The notes: generated from the sequence alone by a model not told the origin. A DNA stretch of 64,000 nt from JAJDIA01 sp031555145 (GCA_031555145.1 JAVBUR010000072.1:14845-78844); one strand, 5' to 3'; positions 10,601 through 18,153 are shown, counted from the stretch's first letter. A program made the numbers and translations.

Positions 10601-10998
10601 TGCCGCTTTTGTTGTTGGGATCTATTAGCTTCATTGGCAATCGGTGCTTTTATCAACACCTGATGATTGATGATCTGGTATTGATATCCTGTATTTTTCA
10701 GGACTTGTGCCAATGCATCTTCTATCGATACATCCTGAACATTCACACTGGTTTTCTGATAAGCATTTACCTTGTTGTCATTAAAAAAGAAGGTGAATTC
10801 ACTGGCATCCTCAATCTCCTTCAAGATATCGAGAATGGTACTGTTTTGTTTATTAATGGAGACCTTGTTACCCTGCGCATAGGTGGTAGCAGAAAGGCTG
10901 CATATAATACATACAAGAAATGTGGCTGTGATCTTCATAATTCGAATAGATTTTCTACATAAAGGGGCACACCATTCCCCTATATTGCTTTTTATCAT
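7642..10998 (-). CDS. SusC/RagA-family TonB-dependent outer-membrane transporter with STN domain
   Basis: After a signal region (RIMKITATFLVCIICSLSA) come an STN (secretin/TonB N-terminal) domain at about residues 50-105, a CarboxypepD_reg-like domain (GIVRDELGEAVIGANIYEKG), the SusC signature LDEVVVVGYGTVRKADLSG, a plug and a beta barrel ending LLGVNVKF. The STN domain is the part that touches a FecR-type anti-sigma factor, which matches the FecR/ECF genes directly upstream. The frame is open to 11115, but the stretch above 10998 is leader DNA with hairpins and an antisense promoter, so the ATG at 10998 is preferred; the ATG at 10938 is the other option. It imports oligosaccharides with TonB energy. 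Confidence 0.95.
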   Translation of the reverse strand: MIKSNIGEWCAPLCRKSIRIMKITATFLVCIICSLSATTYAQGNKVSINKQNSTILDILKEIEDASEFTFFFNDNKVNAYQKTSVNVQDVSIEDALAQVLKNTGYQYQIINHQVLIKAPIANEANRSQQQKRHVTGIVRDELGEAVIGANIYEKGTSNGTITDLDGKFSLNVSNNAVLTVSYIGYVATEVTVGNQSSLSIILHEDTQALDEVVVVGYGTVRKADLSGAISSVKGEILTTRSTQQLSTALQGQMAGVQVTRDNGGPGASATVRVRGVTTLSNNDPLVIVDGIPSSLNDVVANDVETMTVLKDAASASIYGSRAAAGVILITTKRAKDRQFSFDYNYEFGIDRPTAKPKNGDVIDWMTAQNEVKWNDGAKDPYSQYSQETMNSWLSNNATDPYHYPNTDLVGLMLKNSTTHEQHVLSISGGTDKLRTKASVNYQKGDGYYENKSYERLAGRVNNDFKITDWLNANIDLDFSKSTSINPADMNAVYWAYLVAPYYTPFWEDGRYADSKDGANGIAGLKEGGRDKTNYYKFGGKAQFDIIPMKGLTLTAIVAPRLQFTKGKKFSRAVPVYYENGSSTYMQAHKTTNLTEKRNDNNSLTYQFYGNYQNVWGDHSVNAMVGYEGYTYRWEELGASRNNYLLDTYPYLNIGPEDYQYNEGKAGHNAYESVFGRLMYSYKNKYMLQGNVRTDGSSRFSKDYRWGTFYSGSAAWAVSEESWFKNNWVDYLKIRGSIGQLGNERIGSEFPYQAAINFGNSYMYNKSGQIVTALQNAAQYTYAFENITWETTTTYGVGVDMAMLNSRLRFTGDYYYKKTSDMLLTLGFPSYAGFSAPDQNAGDMHTKGWDIELGWSDTAGSFWYNVSANLSDYRSKMGYLGDKRTIKDDRIIEEGSYYNEWYMYRSAGLFQTDADLVDINGKKYPTLTANDKAGNIKYIDVNGDGVINADDKVRSGNSMPELLYGGNISMGWKGFDLSLSFQGIGHQLVMFDRGWIRPRESWGAYPKLVMGNYWSQHNTEEQNLKAKYPRLTETNATNTTTASDYWLFNGAYFRVKNITLGYSLPKDLLSKVRVKDLRLYVSVNDLPAISDYPEGWDPEVGLSSDFISTTYLLGVNVKF

Positions 10999-11122
10999 AA
11001 CTTTGCATTGTTTTTGATGGTAATACTGTGCATACCCAGGCTTGGACACCTTATGGGTTATGCATTTTTCGAAAACACTCGCGAATTGGGAGATACCTGG
11101 CCAGGTGTTTCCCAATTTTTTC
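10998..11122 (+). ncRNA. Predicted cis-antisense small RNA in the susC leader (DonS-like)
   Basis: On the plus strand, opposite the susC leader, TAACTTTG at 10998-11005 fits the Bacteroides -7 box TAnnTTTG, so a transcript would start near 11012. It would contain a stem-loop (GCATACCC at 11030-11037 pairing with GGGTTATGC at 11055-11063) and a second, terminator-like hairpin (AATTGGGA 11084-11091 with TCCCAATT 11110-11117, inner stem ACCTGG/CCAGGT) followed by six T at 11116-11121. That gives an RNA of about 110 nt antisense to the susC 5' leader. Antisense repressors of this kind (DonS in Bacteroides fragilis) are known in PULs run by ECF sigma/anti-sigma pairs. No clear -33 TTTG is seen, so this remains a prediction. 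Confidence 0.5.
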
Positions 11123-11185
11123 TGGGGGGGCTAACCGTCTCTGTTATACATGGTGATTATAATTTAAGATTAACAAAAAAATGAC

Positions 11186-12169
11186 TTATTTTTTAAGATA
11201 GAACGTAAAATCGCCGTCGTCCGATTGAAGATAACGGACCGGTGAAGATTCTCGCATCATATAAAGAATACGTTCCAGTGGTTCGTCTTTGACTTTGAAT
11301 GTGAACTTATACGTATCTAAAATTTCTTTTTCGCAAATAATCTTTCGCCCATACCATTGTTCCAAGCGTGGTATGATCATAGATAGTTTCTCGTTTTCAA
11401 ATGTCAACATCCCTCGCTTCCGCCAAGAGGTATAACTATCAGCATTGACCGTATAATGTGTGACCCGGTTGACACTCATATTATATTCAATCTTATCGTT
11501 GGGACGAAGGATCAAGTCCTTCCGTTTATCCGAATTAGGGAGAATCAACTCTACCCGCACCATTCCATTAAGAAGTATGACTTCCGAACGAGTTTCTATG
11601 TCGTAAGCAAAAAGTTCGAATGCAGTACCCAACGCTTCGACATCCATGCTATTAGTATGCACGATAAAGGGATGCGCAGGGTCTTTGTTTATATCGAAAA
11701 AAGCTTGCCCATCTAAAGTGATTTCGCGGTTCTTTCCGACAAATTTTGATGGATAGGTTAATTTACTTCCTGGACCTAACTTCACAACTGTTCCATCCGA
11801 TAAGATAACCGACTGCATATTTTGGATACCGGAAGAAACGATATAGACTGACGAAGTTTCTGCGTTATCTGTTATAAAGAAAATGGAACCTGCTAAACCG
11901 AGCAAAAGAGCAACCGTTGCCGTCCAAGCATAAATTTGATAAAATCTCACGGTCTTAGCCGGAAGCCGCAACCAGGTTTCTTGTTGGATCTTATTCCAAA
12001 TACGTTTTCCGTCAACCTTATCGCTTTTCGTTCTGTCGGGGGCTTCCTCCCACTGCCGTTGCATTCGCTCCGTCACGGGGCGGGAATAGAGCAACTGGTC
12101 TTGTTCGGCCTCGTTCAACTCATCACGCAACAACTTTTTTACTATATCTTTTTTGCTTTCTAATCGCAT
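11186..12169 (-). CDS. FecR-family anti-sigma factor
   Basis: This 327-residue protein has a cytoplasmic N-terminal sigma-binding segment, one membrane helix at about 84-101 (ATVALLLGLAGSIFFI), a periplasmic FecR domain (SDGTVVKLGPGSKLTYPSKF, GQAFFDINKDPAHPFIV, VEALGTAFEL) and a C-terminal DUF4974 region. It holds the neighbouring ECF sigma factor inactive until the STN domain of the SusC partner signals substrate. It lies between the sigma gene and susC on the same strand. A hairpin in the 175-nt gap after the sigma gene may lower its expression relative to the sigma factor. Confidence 0.93.
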   Translation of the reverse strand: MRLESKKDIVKKLLRDELNEAEQDQLLYSRPVTERMQRQWEEAPDRTKSDKVDGKRIWNKIQQETWLRLPAKTVRFYQIYAWTATVALLLGLAGSIFFITDNAETSSVYIVSSGIQNMQSVILSDGTVVKLGPGSKLTYPSKFVGKNREITLDGQAFFDINKDPAHPFIVHTNSMDVEALGTAFELFAYDIETRSEVILLNGMVRVELILPNSDKRKDLILRPNDKIEYNMSVNRVTHYTVNADSYTSWRKRGMLTFENEKLSMIIPRLEQWYGRKIICEKEILDTYKFTFKVKDEPLERILYMMRESSPVRYLQSDDGDFTFYLKK

Positions 12170-12295
12170 CCTTCTTGTTATTTACATAAATAAATACACA
12201 CAAGCGGGATGCCCCCCCTATTCCAATTTAAAAAAATGAGAAAAATTGTTTTGCAAGAGTACCCCTAGCATAAAACAAATTTGCATGCAAAACAA

Positions 12296-12321
12296 GTAGA
12301 CGCAAAGCAATGCGCCTCTAC
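12296..12321 (-). terminator. Hairpin between the sigma and anti-sigma genes
   Basis: On the minus strand GTAGAGGCGCA pairs with TGCGTCTAC across a 6-nt loop (one 2-nt bulge), followed by TTGTTTT. It starts 24 nt after the sigma-factor stop. It could be a terminator or partial attenuator that uncouples sigma and anti-sigma expression. The T tract is interrupted, so termination may be weak. Confidence 0.4.
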
Positions 12322-12344
12322 ATTATAACATATTTTTCAGCTAT

Positions 12345-12896
12345 CTAAATAAAGTAAGCCAACAACAATACATTCTTCTTCAGATATTTAAGTGCTTGGC
12401 TGATCTGATTCTCGACTGTCTTTTCAGAAATTTGAAGGAGTTCAGCAATCTCTTTGTAGGATTTTTTTTCTTTCCGGCTTAGGATAAAAATTTCACGACG
12501 GCTGGGAGGTAGTTCTTCGATCAGTTGATCGATATATTCACTCAAGTTTTTGGCTTCGATCTCTTCTTCGAGGTTGAACGATGAATCCTCCATGGCAGAA
12601 AGAACGGTTGTTTTGTAAAAATTCTCATTGAGGTTTTTTCTGTGTTGATTGAAGATCAAGTTACGGGTGATGATAAAGAGTAGTCCTTTGAAGTTTTCCC
12701 CCTCGCGAATAAAGGCATGCGCCTCCCAAACTTTCACAAATACTTCCTGAACAACCTCTTCGGCCGTAGATTGATTTGTCAAATAGAGGCGGCTAAAATT
12801 ATAGACCTGCGGCCAGTACATTCCGTATAACCGGGTGAAGGCTTCTTTACTTCCCTGTCGTAACTGTTGAATTATAAGTCGCTCGTCTTCCTGCAT
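12345..12896 (-). CDS. ECF-type RNA polymerase sigma factor, PUL regulator
   Basis: This 183-residue sigma-70 family protein shows region 2 (YNFSRLYLTNQSTAEEVVQEVFVKVWE in part) and region 4 (LPPSRREIFILSRKEKKSY followed by EIAELLQISEKTVENQ) and no region 1 or 3, as in Bacteroidetes ECF factors. The start MQEDERLIIQQL is standard. It is followed by the FecR anti-sigma and the STN-type SusC, so the three form the usual trans-envelope switch. When the SusC protein meets its glycan, the sigma factor should be released and transcribe the PUL from the susC promoter. Confidence 0.95.
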   Translation of the reverse strand: MQEDERLIIQQLRQGSKEAFTRLYGMYWPQVYNFSRLYLTNQSTAEEVVQEVFVKVWEAHAFIREGENFKGLLFIITRNLIFNQHRKNLNENFYKTTVLSAMEDSSFNLEEEIEAKNLSEYIDQLIEELPPSRREIFILSRKEKKSYKEIAELLQISEKTVENQISQALKYLKKNVLLLAYFI

Positions 12897-12912
12897 TCAG
12901 CTATACTTTTGG

Positions 12913-12943
12913 CAAATATAACTGAAAGAAACAGAAATACAAA
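12913..12943 (-). promoter_or_regulatory. Predicted promoter of the ECF sigma gene
   Basis: Read on the minus strand, TTTG (12940-12943) and TATATTTG (12913-12920) are separated by 19 nt. This is a good match to the Bacteroides consensus TTTG-N19-21-TAnnTTTG. The inferred transcript starts about 10 nt before the sigma ATG, so the leader is very short. Confidence 0.6.
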
Positions 12944-13220
12944 ATTTGTAAATAAAATCAGCCGATAAACACAAATACCCACCTTCGCAGGTAGGATACC
13001 CATTCCTATCCGCCTAAAAAAGGACTGCCAGTGCATAAATAAGGCAAAAAGTCCGTTTTATACTTCAGAAAACAGCGAATATCCGTATATTTGTGAGATT
13101 AAGCCAATGAGCAGATTACCTATTAGAAAGATTGATTCAATACGCTGATGAACAACAGCTACGGCATATACCCATCAACGACATTATCCCAGTACATAAA
13201 GCATCAAAAACAAACAGGAG
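12944..13220. other. Intergenic region between the divergent sigma and DinB-like genes
   Basis: No convincing gene is seen. TATATTTG at 13086-13093 on the plus strand is a candidate -7 box for the DinB-like gene, giving a leader of about 120 nt. This leader contains a 13-codon frame (MSRLPIRKIDSIR) of doubtful meaning. Two ATACCCA copies flank a small CCTACC/GGTAGG hairpin near 12978-13005. A GGACT...AGTCC pair near 13021-13055 could form a weak stem. Confidence 0.35.
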
Positions 13221-13709
13221 ATGGAAACATTTGAAGCAAACAATCGTGTATTAGTACAGTTGATCGAAGCATGGGAACCACGGCTGCTGGCCTTGCCGGA
13301 AGAAGTGATCGCCAACCGACGTAACCGGCAGAACCGGACGATTAAACAAATCGTAGGCCACATGGTCGACTCGGCCTCTAACAATACCCATCGCATCATC
13401 CACCTGCAATATCAAAACAATCCGTTGATCTTTCCCGATTACGCAAACTTGGGGAATAACGACCGTTGGATCGCTATTCAGGATTACCAAACAGAGAACT
13501 GGGCAGACTTGGTTCAACTCTGGAAATATGCCAACCTCCATATCATCCACATCATCCGTCGCGTAAACCCGGACAAACTGGACAACGAATGGATCTCTGC
13601 CTTAGGCGACAACGTATCCCTCAACGCCATGATCACAGATTACCTCCGCCACTTCGAACTGCACTTGAAGGAGATAGAAGAACTAATCAGCCATTTACAA
13701 TCTCTGTAA
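13221..13709 (+). CDS. DinB-family protein (putative metal-dependent hydrolase or transferase fold)
   Basis: This 162-residue, mostly helical protein has the DinB four-helix layout: GHMVDSASNNTHR (His about 47 and 57) and the C-terminal RHFELHLKEIEEL supply the usual histidine triad. The ATG follows a purine-rich AGGAG, which is unusual in this phylum and supports the start. DinB/YfiT-like proteins bind a divalent metal; many are thiol transferases or uncharacterised. It stands alone between divergent and convergent neighbours, so context says little. Confidence 0.75.
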   Translation: METFEANNRVLVQLIEAWEPRLLALPEEVIANRRNRQNRTIKQIVGHMVDSASNNTHRIIHLQYQNNPLIFPDYANLGNNDRWIAIQDYQTENWADLVQLWKYANLHIIHIIRRVNPDKLDNEWISALGDNVSLNAMITDYLRHFELHLKEIEELISHLQSL

Positions 13710-13825
13710 AGCCTGACCAATCCTCGACTTTAAAAGCGCTGATATCTCTGACTGATTTTTTGAACCAGTCTATCTTACGCAAAGCGTCGATCGCTTGGTA
13801 AAGATTACTTATCGAACAAAATAAC
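13690..13825 (-). pseudogene. Possible remnant of a gene C-terminus
   Basis: Downstream of the double SGNH gene, on the same strand, a frame reads NLYQAIDALRKIDWFKKSV, DISAFKVEDWSGF and TEIVNG before a stop near 13692. It has protein-like composition but no start codon, and its last bases overlap the DinB-like gene end. It could be the tail of a decayed gene or chance coding potential. I could not assign a family. Confidence 0.2.
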
Positions 13826-13845
13826 AGCTATAGATAAGAACTACT

Positions 13846-15609
13846 TCACTTCGCTATATCTGCAGCAATCAACCGATAGCCTTTTGCATTGGGATGAAGG
13901 CCATCGGAGAAACAAGACTCGTCGATCTTGCCTGTTGAAATGAGTAACTTACGGCCGGGGTCCGTAAACAAGCAGCCATTATCGACAGCTATTTGCCGGA
14001 TACGTAGATTCAGTGCTTCTATCCGCGCTTCACCATCGCGTCGTGGCAGTAGACCTACAAACTTGATTGTGGCATTGGGCTGCCTCAACCGGATGGCAGA
14101 AAGGAGGAAGCGGAAGCCGGCGATGATATCGTCGTCGGTATCGGTAACGGTGTTATTGGTTCCGATGGTTAGGGTAATCTGTTGAATGGAAGGGCTATCG
14201 ATCTCCCCATGATACACCCGCCACAGTGCATTCTCGATACGGTCCCAGCCATACCCCAGGTTATGATAACCGGCGGGAGCCATGAACTGATCCCAACTAT
14301 CGGCACCACTCTTACGGGGTCCGTCAGGTTTACCGCCCCAGAAGTGGGTAATGGAGTTACCTATAACAACAGCATGAGGAGGCTGGTTACTGTTCAGTGC
14401 AAGCACTGCCTCATGTCGTTTCCTCCACTCATAGTTACCCGGCTCACGCCGTTGTGTCACGGGAATCGTGGTGGAAAGGATTCCTTTCGGCTCTTTCAAT
14501 ATTTTCCGTATCTCATGCTCCACAACCAAGGCTTGCTGCTGCATACCAAAATCGGACAGGTGAATATAATCTACCCAGCCATCCAAAGGGATGTCGAGCA
14601 TTTCACGCGACAGATAGTAGAGGTCTTTAACTCCAGCTGCCGTCAGCGTTTCGTATGCCCGCCGGGAAGCCCGATTTTGACGGGTAGCCACTTCACTATT
14701 AAATGTATTCACCTTCGCGTTCGCATGACCAATATGCTCAATCAGCAAGATCGGCGCCGGACGCTTCACACGCAATAGCCGGACGGCATCCATAAGGAGT
14801 TGATAGACCTCTTCCTCGCTTCTCGAACCCATATTGGGCAGGCAATCGATCATATAAAGTCGTGCATCAATCTCTGCCATTAGATCCAAAACAGGCTTTT
14901 CCAGCCGCCCGTTTCCCGAGAAACCAAGGTTGATCAGCGGATGATCTACCGCCCGTTGCACAATCGTCCCCCATGCCATCGCAGGCCGGGAAGCGCAAGC
15001 CCCCTGTGCAATCGATGTCCCATAAAGCACAATAGGCCTCTCCTGCCCCACCGGGATAAACTGGAAAGAAGTCGAATCAGGCACCCCTATTTCTAACCAC
15101 TCTACGTGATTATAGAGAGGCAAATAAAGCCTGTATTCATACCCTAATTTATGATACCTATCCCCGGGTATATGTTCATACTGATAGGAAACGGTATCCC
15201 CAAACGCATATTTCCCAAAATTAAAGTGCCATGCGCCATCACTATCTATACTATACAGATCAATTCCTGAGACTCCCGTAGCTGGCATGTGCGGCATCTG
15301 AAGCGAACCACTCACCTTATAGCGCACCGTAATCTCTGACGCATTACTATAGAAATGAACCGCTAACCCGGCCGAATGACGCGACAAGTTCCACACATCC
15401 GGTCGAACAACAGCTTTCGCCCTCTCCGGAAAACGATTATACGCCATTCCGGCCTCATCGCCCCATCCCTGGTTCTGAACAACCGGAAACCCAGCCTTCA
15501 ACGGATCATGCCACTTATACTGTGCTCCAACCGGAAAGCAGCAAAGAGTAAAAACAAAAAACAAAACCAAGGAAATCCTTGCAGAACGGAATAAGGTATG
15601 TGTATTCAT
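13846..15609 (-). CDS. Secreted protein with two SGNH/GDSL hydrolase domains
   Basis: After a signal peptide (LVLFFVFTLCCFPVGAQ) comes a GxDLY-type N-terminal domain (SGIDLYSID near 118). It is joined to an SGNH hydrolase (VLYGTSIAQGACASRP, LPNMGSRSEEE, DYIHLSDFG) and then to a second complete SGNH hydrolase (VVIGNSITHFWGG, TIGTNNT, SDGLHPNAKGY). At 587 residues it is about twice one SGNH enzyme. TATCTTTG on the minus strand at 15636-15643 is a good -7 box, so it has its own promoter. Both halves keep a Ser and a C-terminal Asp/His motif and are probably active carbohydrate esterases in the periplasm. It may serve the PUL to its left. Confidence 0.88.
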   Translation of the reverse strand: MNTHTLFRSARISLVLFFVFTLCCFPVGAQYKWHDPLKAGFPVVQNQGWGDEAGMAYNRFPERAKAVVRPDVWNLSRHSAGLAVHFYSNASEITVRYKVSGSLQMPHMPATGVSGIDLYSIDSDGAWHFNFGKYAFGDTVSYQYEHIPGDRYHKLGYEYRLYLPLYNHVEWLEIGVPDSTSFQFIPVGQERPIVLYGTSIAQGACASRPAMAWGTIVQRAVDHPLINLGFSGNGRLEKPVLDLMAEIDARLYMIDCLPNMGSRSEEEVYQLLMDAVRLLRVKRPAPILLIEHIGHANAKVNTFNSEVATRQNRASRRAYETLTAAGVKDLYYLSREMLDIPLDGWVDYIHLSDFGMQQQALVVEHEIRKILKEPKGILSTTIPVTQRREPGNYEWRKRHEAVLALNSNQPPHAVVIGNSITHFWGGKPDGPRKSGADSWDQFMAPAGYHNLGYGWDRIENALWRVYHGEIDSPSIQQITLTIGTNNTVTDTDDDIIAGFRFLLSAIRLRQPNATIKFVGLLPRRDGEARIEALNLRIRQIAVDNGCLFTDPGRKLLISTGKIDESCFSDGLHPNAKGYRLIAADIAK

Positions 15610-15635
15610 ATGGTATTATTTACTGATTATCCCCA

Positions 15636-15643
15636 CAAAGATA
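15636..15643 (-). promoter_or_regulatory. -7 box of the double SGNH hydrolase gene
   Basis: TATCTTTG on the minus strand, 27 nt before the ATG. It matches TAnnTTTG; no clear -33 TTTG is seen. Confidence 0.4.
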
Positions 15644-15663
15644 AAATAATTACGTCATCTTGA

Positions 15664-16617
15664 TTATAATATCCTCAATACAACTTCTCCTGCCCCCGGC
15701 ACAAAATCAACAAGCACTTTATCCTCTACATAGTTAACAGGGAGTGTCTTGCCATCCTGTACAGCCTCCATACGACAGCCTTCGCTTTGAGCGATCACCA
15801 TCGTCAGCGGATCATTAAACAGTTCTCTATCCAGTGTGAGGGTATTACGGACAATGGCAGTATTCCCCTGCCGGTCCATATCCAGTACTACATTCTCTCG
15901 CTCAGCCGTATAAGCAGAGATCTCCTTGAATGTACCCACCCAGATATCCCCTTCGCGTTGCTTTACATAATCAAAGTGATCACTCAATATAACCGGAGAA
16001 GTAAAGGCATCATATCCGTGCGTGATTCCGTGTATCATGGCTATGCCCCATTCATGTCCGGCAAACAGGCCATCTACCCATGCGGTCAGATTCTCGGGTG
16101 TCGAGTTCGTCCCCAGAGCCGTTTGTGATAGACGCATCCCTATGCGTCCCTTTCCGGCAATCCCGATTACTTCTTCGTTTACCGCATTGAAGGGAAAGCA
16201 GAACGTAGTGGGCCATACCCCCATTCGTTCAAACATCAGGCTATCCGCCCCGGCAATTTCTTGATATACCTCTTCCTGACTGAGTTCTGTCAGGTTTTTA
16301 TGACGCATGGAATGGTTAGACATTTCATGTCCATTCACTGCCATTTCCTTGAGTTCTTCCCATGTAGGAGTCCACCCGTCATTCCGCTCCACATACCCGG
16401 GAACCACCCAGAACGTACCCTTAAAGCCATGTTTGTCCATCATGGGGGCAACGAGCGTATAGTGCTCCTTCATCCCATCGTCAAACGTATAGCTGATCGC
16501 ACAGGCTTTATCGTCTTTATAATTCGCAATAGAAACTTCCCATTGTGCAGTTGACGGTTTACAGGAAATATTGGCAACTAAAAATAAAGTAAGAAATAAT
16601 CGGATAATGTGGTTCAT
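15664..16617 (-). CDS. Polysaccharide deacetylase-family lipoprotein (NodB domain, CE4)
   Basis: A lipoprotein signal (LFLVANISC, Cys near 19) is followed by a NodB homology domain: motif 1 ISYTFDDG (catalytic and metal Asp pair near 44-45), motif 2 EMSNHSMRH (metal His pair near 102-106), and CFPFN as a reduced motif 3. The C-terminal 80 residues form a beta domain. CE4 enzymes remove N- or O-acetyl groups from chitin-like, peptidoglycan or xylan chains. The start overlaps the stop of the ACP phosphodiesterase gene by 4 nt (ATGA), so the two are translationally coupled. Confidence 0.88.
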   Translation of the reverse strand: MNHIIRLFLTLFLVANISCKPSTAQWEVSIANYKDDKACAISYTFDDGMKEHYTLVAPMMDKHGFKGTFWVVPGYVERNDGWTPTWEELKEMAVNGHEMSNHSMRHKNLTELSQEEVYQEIAGADSLMFERMGVWPTTFCFPFNAVNEEVIGIAGKGRIGMRLSQTALGTNSTPENLTAWVDGLFAGHEWGIAMIHGITHGYDAFTSPVILSDHFDYVKQREGDIWVGTFKEISAYTAERENVVLDMDRQGNTAIVRNTLTLDRELFNDPLTMVIAQSEGCRMEAVQDGKTLPVNYVEDKVLVDFVPGAGEVVLRIL

Positions 16618-17192
16618 AATTCTATCTGTTTAATTTTTGTTTGTAGTTCGTTGAAAAAGGGATTGAACATCTCCCGTAGTTCTTCTTCATGTTCCGAAAG
16701 ATAGCTGATCGCATCCTCTACGGATATCTGTATCCGGTCATATCGCACCATAATCTCAAGTGACCCGCGGATTCCTTCTGTTGTGGCATACTTACCCAGC
16801 CGGTCCGTCCCGATAAAATACCACATAAACCGCCTGATACGATCAGGCAAATACCGATACTTTCTAATCATGGTAAAGTAAAAACCCCAGGCAAAGCGTT
16901 TCAACGATATGTCTGAGAATTCCCCAAAGCGTGAAGCCAGCAGATAGTCAAAATAAATATCCAGCAGCACTGCCGAATAGCGTCCGAAATACGGCCTCAT
17001 CCCCTGAACAGCCTCTTTCACTGCCGGGTGATTGTCAGTATAATCGTCAATTGCCCTGTGGAGCCTCACCCCACGCGCTATTCCGTGCGGATAACTCTTA
17101 TACCCGTTCCCCTTCACGGCATCGCCGATAAAGTTGCCAAGCTGCACCTCCTTGTCAGCCCCCGAAAGAAAAATATGTGCGAGGTAATTCAT
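16614..17192 (-). CDS. acpH: Acyl carrier protein phosphodiesterase (AcpH)
   Basis: This 192-residue protein is the same size as E. coli AcpH (193). It keeps the N-terminus MNYLAHIFLSG, GNFIGDAVKG, RGVRLHRAIDDYTDNHPAV and LLDIYFDYLLA, the HD-like metal site of the family. AcpH removes 4'-phosphopantetheine from ACP. It sits 4 nt after the CorA gene and overlaps the deacetylase gene by 4 nt, so corA-acpH-deacetylase is one operon; no functional link between the three is obvious. Confidence 0.85.
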   Translation of the reverse strand: MNYLAHIFLSGADKEVQLGNFIGDAVKGNGYKSYPHGIARGVRLHRAIDDYTDNHPAVKEAVQGMRPYFGRYSAVLLDIYFDYLLASRFGEFSDISLKRFAWGFYFTMIRKYRYLPDRIRRFMWYFIGTDRLGKYATTEGIRGSLEIMVRYDRIQISVEDAISYLSEHEEELREMFNPFFNELQTKIKQIEL

Positions 17193-17196
17193 ACCC

Positions 17197-18153
17197 TTAC
17201 TTCAGCCACTTCTTCCGCTTGAAATACACATAAGGCAAAATCACACTCACCACCATCGCCAGAATAGCAACAGGATATCCAAATACCCACTTAAGTTCCG
17301 GCATCACCTCAAAGTTCATACCGTAAACCCCAGCAATAAGCGTCGGCAAGGCAATACACATCGTGATCACAGTCAGTATCTTGAATATATGGTTCTGCTC
17401 CAGATCGATCTTATTATTCATATTGTCTTTCAGGTCATCTAGCCGTTCAAAATTAAACTGAATATAATCCGACACCACTGCCAAGTCAGCCAGTTCCGTA
17501 TTCACACTTTCGCTGATGATCCCCTCTTTACCAAAATTACTCTTCCTCAGCAGGCTATAAATCCGCATCGACTCATTAAGAGACTCCTTCACAAGCAAAT
17601 TATTAAAACTATAACGTGTAAGCACATCCATATCTTCTGCCGAAAAACTCTTTTCAACCAGCACCTTTCCCGCCAACATCTTAATTTTCCTTGCCAACAA
17701 CTCCGTAATATCCGCATAGTAATCCGATATAAACTCAATATATAACTTAAATGCATTATGCAAGTCCGTTTGTAACTGCGGCATCAACAACTTATGCGGA
17801 TATGTCTCGTTGAGAAACTTATCAAAATCGGAACTCTGGAAGAAGAATAATCTTCCCGCAGCAATAATGATAAACACCGGCTGCTCCACCAAATGCTTCT
17901 CCTTGTTGTAATAAGGAATCGAAAAGTGAAAAGACACCTGCTTCTCATCCTCCAGAAAATGAGAACTGATCTCAATATCCTCATAGTGAGCCATAATCGA
18001 GAAATCAATCCCAAACCTCTCCTTCACCCAGTCAAGATCAGTCTGCGTGTAATCATTAAACTGTATAACCAGAAAATCCAACAGTTCATCATCTATCTCA
18101 TCCACATGCTGAAACCGCTGTATCCCGTCATTCTTTCGTAATAAGTCTATCAT
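17197..18153 (-). CDS. corA: CorA-family magnesium/cobalt transporter
   Basis: The protein has a long cytoplasmic alpha/beta and coiled N-terminal domain and two C-terminal membrane helices. The first helix ends in YGMNFEVMPEL with the GMN pore signature. The final KRKKWLK is the usual basic C-terminus. Length (318) is normal for CorA. Ion choice (Mg, Co or Ni) cannot be settled by sequence. A minus-strand TATCTTTG at 18206-18213 is a plausible -7 box about 45 nt upstream of the start, so this is probably the first gene of the operon. Confidence 0.93.
   Translation of the reverse strand: MIDLLRKNDGIQRFQHVDEIDDELLDFLVIQFNDYTQTDLDWVKERFGIDFSIMAHYEDIEISSHFLEDEKQVSFHFSIPYYNKEKHLVEQPVFIIIAAGRLFFFQSSDFDKFLNETYPHKLLMPQLQTDLHNAFKLYIEFISDYYADITELLARKIKMLAGKVLVEKSFSAEDMDVLTRYSFNNLLVKESLNESMRIYSLLRKSNFGKEGIISESVNTELADLAVVSDYIQFNFERLDDLKDNMNNKIDLEQNHIFKILTVITMCIALPTLIAGVYGMNFEVMPELKWVFGYPVAILAMVVSVILPYVYFKRKKWLK

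Noticed and set aside
10999..11115. Extension of SusC by 39 residues
   Set aside because: The stretch contains the antisense promoter and two hairpins and has no resemblance to SusC proteins; it is leader DNA.
12961..13060. GGACT/AGTCC stem and ATACCCA repeats in the sigma/DinB intergenic region, considered as riboswitch or operator
   Set aside because: Pairing is short and no gene context supports a riboswitch; listed only within the intergenic description.
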